The notes under the pieces: generated by a model
The model's database searches: none
Told to the model about the DNA's origin: nothing
The model's input: only the letters and a program-made list of their open reading frames with translations
Assembly: GCA_006226425.1 (NCBI GenBank)
Contig: SBGX01000010.1
Coordinates: 62,001-126,000, forward strand
Source: Bacteroidota bacterium
Lineage (GTDB): Bacteria; Bacteroidota; Bacteroidia; Flavobacteriales_D; Crocinitomicaceae
Direction of reading: 5' to 3'
DNA: 64,000 nt
Made by a program: the position numbers and the translations under genes
In this document: positions 1 through 7,509 of the stretch, piece by piece
Layout of the letters: every line of letters starts with the position of its first letter
How positions within the stretch are numbered: position 1 is the stretch's first letter

Positions 1-2
1 GC

Positions 3-1181
3 GATCACCGTATTCAGCGAACACAAGCACTTGAAGAGCTGAAACAATTACTCAATGACGCTATCCGAATCAGAATTCCGAAGTCTGGAAAATGCACCGC
101 TCATGTCAGTGGAGGCCTGGATTCATCGTATCTGGCAGCCCACTTATCCAAATTTCAGCCTCAAATCGATCGGCAATTCTATTCCTGGTCTCCCGACTAC
201 TCCATCATTCCCAAGCAAGAACACGATGAACGCGAACTCATTGAGGCCTTCGAGACGCACACAGAACAAAAGGTAACGCTCCTGGACAGTGATCCTCAAG
301 ATTCCTCCCTACTTGAAAGTGCCTACTTTCCCGGGCTTAGTTCCTTCGAAGAAGAAAGAACACTGGCCGCCGCCAAAGAAGCAGGTTACCAGATTCTGTT
401 CAGTGGTTGGGGAGGAGATGAATTTCTTGGTATGACCGATCCTCCGATCATCCAGGACGTATTCCGCTCTTTTCGATGGCTGCGTGCCTGGAAGGGAATC
501 AAAAAAGAGGGAATCCGAAGGAAAGTCGGGTATTTTTGGTATCAGCTTCTGCTGCCCTCCCTGGGATTCATTCATCCAAGCATCAAAGAAACGCTTCGAA
601 AAGAAGTCTACTATCTAAAAAAGGGGGAGGACATGATCGATTGGGAGCAACAAAAAAAAATCTATTGTTACCGGTCTCGCAGACATCGAATGATTCAACA
701 GCTTTCGGCCTACCGAATAGCTGAGCGCACTGACATCAGTTATGCCCTTTCATATCTCTACAATATTGAATATAAATACCCCCTACTCGACAAACGAATC
801 ATCGAGTATCTGTTTCAGATTCCCTCCAACTTAGTTTTTTCCGAACGAGAAAACCGGAGTCTGATGCGGCAACTCAGTCGTGAACTTTTACCTCCAAAAA
901 TATCCGAAAACCAACGCAAACGAGACCCTGCATTGGATCAATTATCCGAAATATTTTACAGTGAGTGCACCTGGCGTTTTTCAAAGAGAATCCCAGAAAT
1001 ACAAAACGAGTCAATTTTAAGTATCTTTAAGCTTCCTTCCATTCAGGAGGACCTTTCGAAATTTGGCAAAGAGGAGATTGGTGAGGAAGAAAAAGAAATT
1101 TTGATGAGTTTCGTTTATAATTTGGAAATGTTCGTCCAATTTTGCGAAAAATACGACCATGAAAAAATATGCTCAAAATAA
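3..1181 (+). CDS. Asparagine synthase-like ATP-dependent amide ligase (5' end outside window)
   Basis: The reading frame is open from the window edge, so the start and any N-terminal glutaminase domain are missing; 392 residues are visible. The PP-loop SGGLDSS (visible residues 36-42, about nt 108-128) and the later FSGWGGDE motif (around nt 400-423) are signatures of the asparagine synthase C-terminal domain. This domain adenylates a carboxylate and forms an amide. The final 23 nt overlap a PqqD-like gene, so the two are translationally linked. That pairing is known from lasso-peptide cyclase loci and from asparagine-synthase/PqqD genes in exopolysaccharide clusters. The fold assignment is firm, whereas the substrate is unknown: housekeeping AsnB is less likely given the neighbours. 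No precursor peptide is visible because the locus continues to the left. Confidence 0.85.
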   Translation, partial: DHRIQRTQALEELKQLLNDAIRIRIPKSGKCTAHVSGGLDSSYLAAHLSKFQPQIDRQFYSWSPDYSIIPKQEHDERELIEAFETHTEQKVTLLDSDPQDSSLLESAYFPGLSSFEEERTLAAAKEAGYQILFSGWGGDEFLGMTDPPIIQDVFRSFRWLRAWKGIKKEGIRRKVGYFWYQLLLPSLGFIHPSIKETLRKEVYYLKKGEDMIDWEQQKKIYCYRSRRHRMIQQLSAYRIAERTDISYALSYLYNIEYKYPLLDKRIIEYLFQIPSNLVFSERENRSLMRQLSRELLPPKISENQRKRDPALDQLSEIFYSECTWRFSKRIPEIQNESILSIFKLPSIQEDLSKFGKEEIGEEEKEILMSFVYNLEMFVQFCEKYDHEKICSK

Positions 1182-1422
1182 AGATTTGATCAGTACCAAA
1201 CTGGATGAAGAACTGATTATGCTCGATATCGATCAGGGAAAATACTTCGGACTCAACCCCGTGGCTGTGCGAATTTGGGAACTGATTGAATCTCCAAAGA
1301 GCCTGGATGAATTATGTGAAGCCTTACTTCAAGAATATGAAGTTTCCCCAGCGCTTTGTCAGCAAGACACCGCAGTTCATCTCGAAGAAATGATTCGCAT
1401 GAACCTAATCTCTCAGGTTTAA
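1159..1422 (+). CDS. PqqD-like small protein (RiPP recognition element type)
   Basis: This 87-residue protein has the PqqD pattern: a short beta part ending in LDIDQGKYFGLN (about residues 22-33), then AVRIWELIE and a helical tail with LCEALLQEYEVSP. PqqD-family proteins are winged-helix peptide-binding modules (RREs) that deliver precursor peptides to modifying enzymes; in lasso loci the protein is called B1. The gene starts inside the upstream asparagine-synthase gene (23 nt overlap) and ends 4 nt before the next gene, so the three are co-transcribed. No transglutaminase-like leader peptidase (lasso B2) is seen in the window. In polysaccharide loci the same family occurs without a known peptide partner, so the role here is an inference. 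Confidence 0.85.
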   Translation: MKKYAQNKDLISTKLDEELIMLDIDQGKYFGLNPVAVRIWELIESPKSLDELCEALLQEYEVSPALCQQDTAVHLEEMIRMNLISQV

Positions 1423-1426
1423 TTTC

Positions 1427-2458
1427 ATGAAACTGGCGGAAAAAATACCGCTTCTGTATCACCGATTCCTGGATGACTTGATCGGGATCACCGTTCCGGA
1501 AGAAGAGATTGCCCGCTGCTCAAGCTGTGGACTGTGTCAGCATCCAAAGAGTCCGTATCAGGAAACCAAATGTTGTAATTACCAACCCTTTCAGGCGAAT
1601 TTTCTGGTTGGGGCGATCTTAAGTGATTCATCCGATCAAATGAAAACTGGAAAACGTCTCACGGAAGAGCTAATCCAACAACGAAAAGGATTAACCGCAT
1701 TTGGGCTCATTCCGGATCGGAAGTACCAACAAAACCAACATCAAATACTCACTCTTCCTAAAAGTTTTCACAACCAGGAAGAAATCATTTCCCAACGCTG
1801 TTCTTTTCTGCATGAAGGACATTGCAGTATCTGGGCCTATCGGGAACACTTATGCATCACCTATTTTTGCAGTTCCGTTGGTGCTTCCACGGGGCAACAA
1901 TTTTGGTCTGAGCTCAATGAAATGATGAAACATATAGAGTATCAACTAGCCCAGCATTTTGCTCAGAAATTAGGAATTACATGGCCGGAGAATTTCACCG
2001 AGGCGTTTTATGAAGATCATTTTGAACTTTCCGACATCGAACACTGGGGACCATGGCACGGAAAAGAAGATGCTTTTTTCAAAGAATGTTTTACTTTATT
2101 ACAGGAACTGGATCAGAAAAATTTTCAGGAAATCTGTTTCGGGAAATCGGAAAGTTCACTTGAAGAACTCAAACAACTAGCACTGAATTTTGAACAAGCC
2201 GCATTCCCTAAATTCCTCAGATTAGATGAAAATATCCGGTTCGAAAATGCCAATCCAGGAAACATCAAACTTTGCCTAAATAGTCGGGAAGCAACAGTCC
2301 CTGCTCTTATTTTACCATTCCTTAGAAAATTTGACGGTACCCAAACGACTTCTGATCTATTTCAACTGGCATACACCGTTCTATACGACCTGAATGCACA
2401 TGTAGAGGAACTCCTGGAAAAAAAAATGTTGCTTAATTGCTACGCGCCAGATCAGTAA
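1427..2458 (+). CDS. Cysteine-cluster protein with KCC motif, function unknown
   Basis: A 343-residue protein. Its N-terminus has a dense cysteine array: C31, C34, C37, C49 and C50, with a KCC doublet followed by an NFLVG-type segment. A second cysteine group follows in the stretch RCSFLHEGHC ... LCITYFC (about residues 125-150). The spacing suggests an Fe-S cluster or zinc site, as in YkgJ-type cysteine-cluster proteins. I do not recognise a characterised homologue. The last 60 residues (FLRKFDGTQTTSDLF, then helices) look like a PqqD-like winged helix, which would be a second peptide-binding module; this is a weak resemblance by eye. The gene starts 4 nt after the pqqD-like gene. Its last 26 nt overlap the end of the convergent gene. 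It is probably an accessory maturation protein of this cluster. Confidence 0.7.
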   Translation: MKLAEKIPLLYHRFLDDLIGITVPEEEIARCSSCGLCQHPKSPYQETKCCNYQPFQANFLVGAILSDSSDQMKTGKRLTEELIQQRKGLTAFGLIPDRKYQQNQHQILTLPKSFHNQEEIISQRCSFLHEGHCSIWAYREHLCITYFCSSVGASTGQQFWSELNEMMKHIEYQLAQHFAQKLGITWPENFTEAFYEDHFELSDIEHWGPWHGKEDAFFKECFTLLQELDQKNFQEICFGKSESSLEELKQLALNFEQAAFPKFLRLDENIRFENANPGNIKLCLNSREATVPALILPFLRKFDGTQTTSDLFQLAYTVLYDLNAHVEELLEKKMLLNCYAPDQ

Positions 2459-3242
2459 CTAACTCGCTCAATTCGGGAATCGAAAAATGCTTTGCCCAGC
2501 GTTTCGGATAAACCAGACTGTAGCTTCCTTTTGGGATAAAATGAAAAAAGATCAAATGGCAAAAATGATCCCGGTCTCCCTTGCCTGAAATCCGATCCCG
2601 ATAATGCCACTGTGAACTTCCACAGAACAAAAGGGCATCTCCCTCATTCAGACTATGCTTTTTGTACATCATGTTCTCCACATGCTGTTTGCGAATATCT
2701 CCTTCCGGCCAGTCCACTGATTCACTCACGTAAATTGGCCAGACATCCGACTGTTCAATGCAACAATCCAGTGTCCACTTCGCCAATGGAGCATCCAAAT
2801 GCGTAGGAAGTACCGCCAAATTATTATATAGACTCAAAAAATTATAGCTGCTTTCCACTTCTTCCCCCACCCACTCCGAAACAAGTGGCTCCAGACTTTT
2901 CTGAAACTCAACGAAAGGTTCGTGATCATGTACGATTAGACGACCATGCTCAAACAATTCATGTCGTTCAAGATGTTCCTTCTTAATTTCCTGTAATTGC
3001 TGTTTCAACAGATTTCGTTGCTCCTCAGACAAAAACTGAGGAAAAAATCTGGATGTAAAGCCTTTTGTAGGTTCCAATATTTTAAACTCTGTCTCAAAAT
3101 CATTCAAGACAGTAGGATGATATTCTCTCAGATAATGTCTGACGATGTTATATGAATAGAGCCAATAGCTATCGTACCAATCAGGTTGATACTTTTCACG
3201 ATATTCTTCTATAAATTTCTGGATCAGGACTTGATCGTACAT
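2433..3242 (-). CDS. Putative 2OG-Fe(II) oxygenase-like protein
   Basis: This 269-residue protein carries an HxD pair (H148-L-D150) in LPTHLDAP and, about 60 residues later, GDALLFCG followed by a histidine (H213) and arginine (R215) in WHYRD. This order fits the jelly-roll core of 2-oxoglutarate/Fe(II) dioxygenases: two metal ligands, a distal histidine and a 2OG-binding basic residue. The basic residue is not certain. Such enzymes hydroxylate amino acids, peptides or small molecules, and the context next to a PqqD-like protein makes peptide or sugar modification plausible. The gene is convergent with the cysteine-cluster gene (26 nt overlap) and divergent from the nucleotidyltransferase gene, with 63 nt between starts. 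There is no signal peptide, so it is cytoplasmic. Confidence 0.6.
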   Translation of the reverse strand: MYDQVLIQKFIEEYREKYQPDWYDSYWLYSYNIVRHYLREYHPTVLNDFETEFKILEPTKGFTSRFFPQFLSEEQRNLLKQQLQEIKKEHLERHELFEHGRLIVHDHEPFVEFQKSLEPLVSEWVGEEVESSYNFLSLYNNLAVLPTHLDAPLAKWTLDCCIEQSDVWPIYVSESVDWPEGDIRKQHVENMMYKKHSLNEGDALLFCGSSQWHYRDRISGKGDRDHFCHLIFFHFIPKGSYSLVYPKRWAKHFSIPELSELVTDLARSN

Positions 3243-3305
3243 GTAGGTATTTTCAGGTTGGATGCTAAGTTAATTAATATAAATTTCCTATGAAAGCTTA
3301 ACTTT

Positions 3306-4475
3306 ATGCAAAGTTCGGAAACCATGAACGATCAGAATGGAAATAGTATGTCAACGAGTTGTTTTGAAAAAGAATTTCATGCGCTCTTACATTTCTTTTT
3401 TGACGAAAAGTCGGGAGATGAATTTCCGAATCTGAGATCCGAAAAACTGCTTCCACTTCTCCAGGAACATCGCCTAAGCAGTTTTTACACTTCTCAAGCC
3501 CTTGCAAAAGGACATTCGATCGACTCACCCATCCTTGATGAAGCAGCAAGCGAACAAAACCGATTGTTCCTGCAATTCGCCGAATTAGGGAGAATCGGCC
3601 TCCTGTTTCAGGAGGCCGAAATAGACTTTATTCCGCTCAAAGGACCTTTTCTATCACATCGCATCTCAGGTAATTATTATATCCGCAACTCCCAGGACCT
3701 CGATCTGCTCATTCATGACCTGGACTTACCCGAAGTCATTGAAATTCTCCAAAAACAGCATTACCAAAGCGAATTGCAACTTCCCAAAACGCAAAAGCAA
3801 TTGGCAGCTTTGTTGAGGTCTAAACACCATCTTACTTTTTATGAGAATGATACGGATACCCGCATAGAAATCCATTGGCGGCTGTTGGCTCCCAATTACA
3901 TGGACCGATGGGATAATGAGCATATTTGGTCCAGATCATCCATAGAGAACCATGGAAAGCTAAAGATCAGGACGCTCTCCAAAATCGATGAAATCCTTTA
4001 CCTGTGCATTCATGGAACCAGACATCACTGGGGACGACTTTTCTGGCTCAATGATTTGCGACTCCTCCTTCAGCAAATGAAGCCTGAAGACTATCAGAAA
4101 CTTGAGAAGGCAGCACAAGAATTTGATCTGACAAAATACCTGGAAAACAGCCGTTCACTGATTAAGAACCTATCGGAAGGAGATTTTGAAAACATCCCGA
4201 ACGAAACACGGGAAATCTGGCAGGCACTTGAAAAAGGAAATAACACGGCATTCCAATCCAGTCAAAAGGGATTTAGATCGGGAAATTACATCAGACATTA
4301 TCGAATGGTCTTAAAATATGAAGGCTGGAGAGGAGTTTGGCGTGAAAATAAACAGCGAAGAACTAAACCTGAAAACTGGAATTATTTCGTCTTCCCAGAT
4401 CGGTATTTTTGCTTCAATCAGTATTTTTCCAGAATCATTTGGCTGCTCAGAAGGATGCTACCACAAAGAAGCTAA
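3306..4475 (+). CDS. Nucleotidyltransferase family protein (NTP_transf_5 type)
   Basis: A 389-residue protein with the NTP_transf_5 core: PLKG (K112) then Y...R..DLDLLI (D131 and D133), the two acidic residues that hold metal in pol-beta-type nucleotidyltransferases. The family occurs next to asparagine synthase, PqqD and HPr-kinase-like genes in lasso-peptide and exopolysaccharide loci, which supports membership of this cluster. The substrate is unknown. Three in-frame ATGs (3306, 3324, 3348) precede the conserved part; 3306 gives the longest product. A TAACTTTA stretch directly in front of 3306 looks like a promoter box, and if it is one, 3324 would be the real start. The stop lies 2 nt from the end of the convergent sugar-transferase gene. 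Confidence 0.75.
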   Translation: MQSSETMNDQNGNSMSTSCFEKEFHALLHFFFDEKSGDEFPNLRSEKLLPLLQEHRLSSFYTSQALAKGHSIDSPILDEAASEQNRLFLQFAELGRIGLLFQEAEIDFIPLKGPFLSHRISGNYYIRNSQDLDLLIHDLDLPEVIEILQKQHYQSELQLPKTQKQLAALLRSKHHLTFYENDTDTRIEIHWRLLAPNYMDRWDNEHIWSRSSIENHGKLKIRTLSKIDEILYLCIHGTRHHWGRLFWLNDLRLLLQQMKPEDYQKLEKAAQEFDLTKYLENSRSLIKNLSEGDFENIPNETREIWQALEKGNNTAFQSSQKGFRSGNYIRHYRMVLKYEGWRGVWRENKQRRTKPENWNYFVFPDRYFCFNQYFSRIIWLLRRMLPQRS

Positions 4476-4477
4476 AA

Positions 4478-5494
4478 TTACTTGCTTCGCATACGCTTGA
4501 AAACGATGTTGTAAAGTGCCCAGAATGCGTACTTGAAATCTGTTCTAATTCCTTTTTGCTTTCTTTCCTCCAAATAGATGCGCTCAGCCTTCAACACATT
4601 TTTTAAGCTCGGTTCATAACCCAGTGACAAATAGGGTGGAATACATCCCGGTTTACTTTGGTCCCGCAACTGCCTGAGGTCTTCCGGCAATCGTTTATAA
4701 TAAGATTCACTAACTGGTCTGGCACCAACCAGGCTCATATCTCCAGTAAGAACGTTGATCAATTGAGGAAGCTCGTCTATCCAGTACTTTCTTAAAAATT
4801 TCCCCCAGGGAGTCAGACGAAAATCATCCTGAATTTTTCCACTTGCTGAAAAACCGTGTTTCTCAATCATATACTCGTGTAAGAACTCAGAGAAAGGATG
4901 CATCGTTCTCATCTTTCGAACCCCAAAGAGTTTTCGACCTTTCCCAACGCGCGTCAAGCGAAAGAACAGACCATAATTGCTATTTTCAACAAACTTTGGT
5001 TCCGCAACTTTATGGGCCAGAAAATAAGTCTTTCCATTTTTTGACTCAACCTCATCAATTTCAAAACCACAACACACCAAACGGCCCATCACTTCCGCCT
5101 TGGACAACAACCTATTTTCACAGGAGCTAATCGCAAAATAAAGTCGGTTCAATCCTTTGATTTTGGGCCAAACCCGCTTTGTCAAAAATTCATAACCAAA
5201 ATAAACTTCCCGCAACACAGGAATACGATTGATCTTCATTCTTGACCTCCTGGCCGAAAATGTTTCAAAATAACCCGCAATCGTTTCATTCAATTCCAAG
5301 CTACTGTTTACCCCTTCAAAATACCGATTGATATACGGCATATTGTTCACCTGCTTACGACAAAGCAAATCTACCTTTCGATTGGCGACAAATTCCTTTA
5401 ATCCAGGTTCAACTGAAAGTACTGCCTCAATATGAATATCCTTTCGTCCTCTCAGGGCAGGTGCCCTCTTCAGTATCCCAACATTTGATTCCAT
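4478..5494 (-). CDS. Bacterial sugar transferase family protein, divergent and without N-terminal membrane hairpin
   Basis: The C-terminal two thirds of this 338-residue protein match the phosphoglycosyltransferase family (WcaJ/EpsL-type): RVGKGRKLFGVRKMRTM, then LTPWGKFLRK, WIDELPQLINVLTGDMSLVG and ARPV, followed by a C-terminal GC[IV]PP-like segment. Members transfer a sugar-1-phosphate to undecaprenyl phosphate and start a glycan. The usual KR..D membrane-entry helix before the catalytic core is not visible: about 180 residues of soluble, charged sequence take its place. It may be a variant whose N-terminus acts differently, or an enzyme with another acceptor. A -7 box and two 13-mer direct repeats lie just upstream (5514-5567). 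It closes the accessory cluster and is the only glycan gene seen there. Confidence 0.7.
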   Translation of the reverse strand: MESNVGILKRAPALRGRKDIHIEAVLSVEPGLKEFVANRKVDLLCRKQVNNMPYINRYFEGVNSSLELNETIAGYFETFSARRSRMKINRIPVLREVYFGYEFLTKRVWPKIKGLNRLYFAISSCENRLLSKAEVMGRLVCCGFEIDEVESKNGKTYFLAHKVAEPKFVENSNYGLFFRLTRVGKGRKLFGVRKMRTMHPFSEFLHEYMIEKHGFSASGKIQDDFRLTPWGKFLRKYWIDELPQLINVLTGDMSLVGARPVSESYYKRLPEDLRQLRDQSKPGCIPPYLSLGYEPSLKNVLKAERIYLEERKQKGIRTDFKYAFWALYNIVFKRMRSK

Positions 5495-5513
5495 AACAAC
5501 CCTTTTTACTAAA

Positions 5514-5567
5514 ACGTATTAGTACCTGATTTTGTTTTTCAGTTACGTAATAGTACTAGCAAAAATA
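5514..5567 (-). promoter_or_regulatory. Promoter with paired 13-mer direct repeats before the sugar transferase
   Basis: On the minus strand TATTTTTG (5567-5560) matches the Bacteroidota -7 box TAnnTTTG. Downstream of it, within the presumed 5' leader, lie two related 13-mers (plus-strand ACGTATTAGTACC at 5514 and ACGTAATAGTACT at 5545) with 11 of 13 bases equal and starts 31 bp apart, about three helical turns. This is the layout expected for a repressor operator pair. No -33 TTG at ideal spacing was seen. Confidence 0.4.
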
Positions 5568-5673
5568 CGAAATTACACGGAATTTATTGCGCATCAATCA
5601 GGATTAAGCCTGATTTAAATAGTTAAAAATGAGGTGATTATACAGCAGTTAGCTCGCCTGTTTAAAATGCTTC

Positions 5674-7044
5674 TCAGTTATTGTTCTTGGTTTTCAAAAG
5701 TGACTCTGCCAACTTCTCATACAGTAAACCGTCAAAATTTCCGGAACTCATCATCAATAAAACACAACCTGGTTCATAGACGCTATGAATAAATTCGAGT
5801 ACTGCGGTACTTGAACTCACCACCTCAATTTCAGTACCAAAGGCTTCCCTGATCGTCTCTGCATTTAATTCGGGTAATCGTTTGTGCTTAACGACTTCTG
5901 GATTAAAGTAAACCATAGCGACGTCTGCCTGTTCCATGCTCCCATGATAAAGCGGAAGAAAATCCTTACTAAGCGAAGAAAAAGTATGCAACTCCATACA
6001 TGCAATCAGCTTCCTGGATCGATACTGCTCTTTCACTGCACTGGTAGTCGCTTTCAGTTTCGAAGGAGAATGCGCAAAATCTTTGAACATGGTCAGAGCC
6101 GGTACATCCATTATTTTCTCGAGGCGTTTTCCTGCTCCCTCAAAATTCTCCATCGCCTTTAAGAACTCTGCTTCCTCAAGTCCCATTGCCTGACACAAAG
6201 CCATGGCCCCCATTAAATTCTGCATGTTATGTGCTCCAAAGATGAGCAGGGGATATTTCTTTCCTTGAAATTCTACCTCGCTTCCTCCTTCAAGTACACG
6301 ATAATCAGGTTTTCCGTATGGTTGGCTTTCAAGCCTCTTCGAATGTTTTTCTCCCAGACCAGCAACCACTGGGTCCCCTACATTATAAATGAACTTTCCT
6401 CCGGGCTCGATGCTCTGACAAAACACATCAAACTGTTCGACATAATTTTCAAAGCTTGGGAAGACATTCATGTGGTCCCAGGCTATCCCACTGATCAAAG
6501 CCACATGCGGACGATACAAATGAAATTTTGGACGCGGATCAATTGGGGAACTTAAATACTCGTCCCCTTCCAGCACAATAAACTCTGATTCATCCGTCAA
6601 TCGTACCATACAATCGTAGCCTTCCAGTTGCGCTCCCACCATATAATCGACTTCCCGGCCACATACTTTCATGGCGTGCAAAACCATCGAGGTAATGGTT
6701 GTTTTCCCATGGCTTCCGCCGATCACGATCCTTTTCTTCTTTTTGCTTTGTTCGTAGAGATATTCAGGGTATGAAAAAATAGGAATAGACAATTCTTTCG
6801 CGCGTCTCAATTCCGGATTATCTTCTCGGGCATGCATTCCCAAAATGATTGCATCCAAATCCTCCGTTATTCTTGATTCGTCCCAACCGATCGTCTCCGG
6901 CAAAATTCCATCTCGCTCCAATCTGGATCGGGAAGGTTCGAAAATCTCGTCGTCTGAACCGGTGACATTCTCTCCTTTTCGCTTCAGTGCTATGGCCAAA
7001 TTGTGCATGGCGCTCCCGCCAATTGCTATAAAGTGTACATTCAT
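5674..7044 (-). CDS. mpl: Mpl-type murein peptide ligase (Mur ligase family)
   Basis: A 456-residue Mur ligase. The N-terminus FIAIGGSAMHNLAIAL is the MurC/Mpl Rossmann segment, and GGSHGKTT (109-116) is the ATP-binding loop. The segment EGDEYLSS with DPRPKF, then SGIAWDHMNVFP, is characteristic of Mpl rather than MurC. Mpl attaches the recycled tripeptide L-Ala-gamma-D-Glu-meso-DAP to UDP-MurNAc in the cytoplasm during cell-wall recycling. Its start overlaps the upstream small membrane-protein gene by 4 nt (7041-7044), so they form one operon. The length is normal for the family. Bacteroidota genomes often label this gene a peptidoglycan synthetase. Its exact substrate is inferred from the family. 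Confidence 0.8.
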   Translation of the reverse strand: MNVHFIAIGGSAMHNLAIALKRKGENVTGSDDEIFEPSRSRLERDGILPETIGWDESRITEDLDAIILGMHAREDNPELRRAKELSIPIFSYPEYLYEQSKKKKRIVIGGSHGKTTITSMVLHAMKVCGREVDYMVGAQLEGYDCMVRLTDESEFIVLEGDEYLSSPIDPRPKFHLYRPHVALISGIAWDHMNVFPSFENYVEQFDVFCQSIEPGGKFIYNVGDPVVAGLGEKHSKRLESQPYGKPDYRVLEGGSEVEFQGKKYPLLIFGAHNMQNLMGAMALCQAMGLEEAEFLKAMENFEGAGKRLEKIMDVPALTMFKDFAHSPSKLKATTSAVKEQYRSRKLIACMELHTFSSLSKDFLPLYHGSMEQADVAMVYFNPEVVKHKRLPELNAETIREAFGTEIEVVSSSTAVLEFIHSVYEPGCVLLMMSSGNFDGLLYEKLAESLLKTKNNN

Positions 7045-7406
7045 TCTTCCTTATCTTTTATGGCTGCCCAAAGTGAAAGTAGTGGTGGGATAATAAGAAA
7101 AAACACTCCCAACCGACTCATCAACAAGCGCTCTTCCTCCCAGGAAACATCTTTGAACAAAAGCGGTAGAAGCACCGCAAACAGCCCCAAATAATACAAG
7201 GTATTCCACCAGCGGCTCGGGGTCAAAAAACTCTTTCTCAAAAATTCGATGGTGATATAAGCCGAACACAATACCAAAACGGAAATAGATAGTTGGCTAT
7301 CCTGTGCTGCGCGATTCCACCAGAAATCTACGGCGATCACAGCACCGATCAAGATGTTGACTAACAAAGCTATTTTTCCCAGTAATGCTTTTCGCGCTTT
7401 TCCCAT
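7041..7406 (-). CDS. Small four-helix membrane protein, unknown function
   Basis: This 121-residue hydrophobic protein has about four transmembrane segments: roughly residues 10-28, 40-57, 68-85 and 98-115. It starts with MGKARKALLGK, a positively charged N-terminus. I recognise no family motif. The start of mpl overlaps its stop by 4 nt, so it is the first gene of a two-gene operon with the murein ligase. That context suggests, without proving, an envelope role. A TACCTTTA stretch about 20 nt upstream on the minus strand is a near match to the -7 box. Confidence 0.7.
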   Translation of the reverse strand: MGKARKALLGKIALLVNILIGAVIAVDFWWNRAAQDSQLSISVLVLCSAYITIEFLRKSFLTPSRWWNTLYYLGLFAVLLPLLFKDVSWEEERLLMSRLGVFFLIIPPLLSLWAAIKDKEE

Positions 7407-7509
7407 TTTTTCATTTTGGGATCATCTAAAGGTAACTGATTTCAAGACTGAGGACTCAGGATTGGACGATAGTTACAAACAACTTTCTGAAGAAAACCGA
7501 AAAAAGCAA

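Noticed and set aside
4318-4606. Short plus-strand frames at 4318-4500 and 4409-4606
   Set aside because: They overlap the nucleotidyltransferase and the antisense of the sugar transferase and have no protein-like composition.
5596-5615. Hairpin AATCAGG / CCTGATT between the sugar transferase and mpl genes
   Set aside because: Perfect 7-bp stem with a 6-nt loop, but no T-tract on either strand and about 60 nt from the mpl stop. Too weak to call a terminator.
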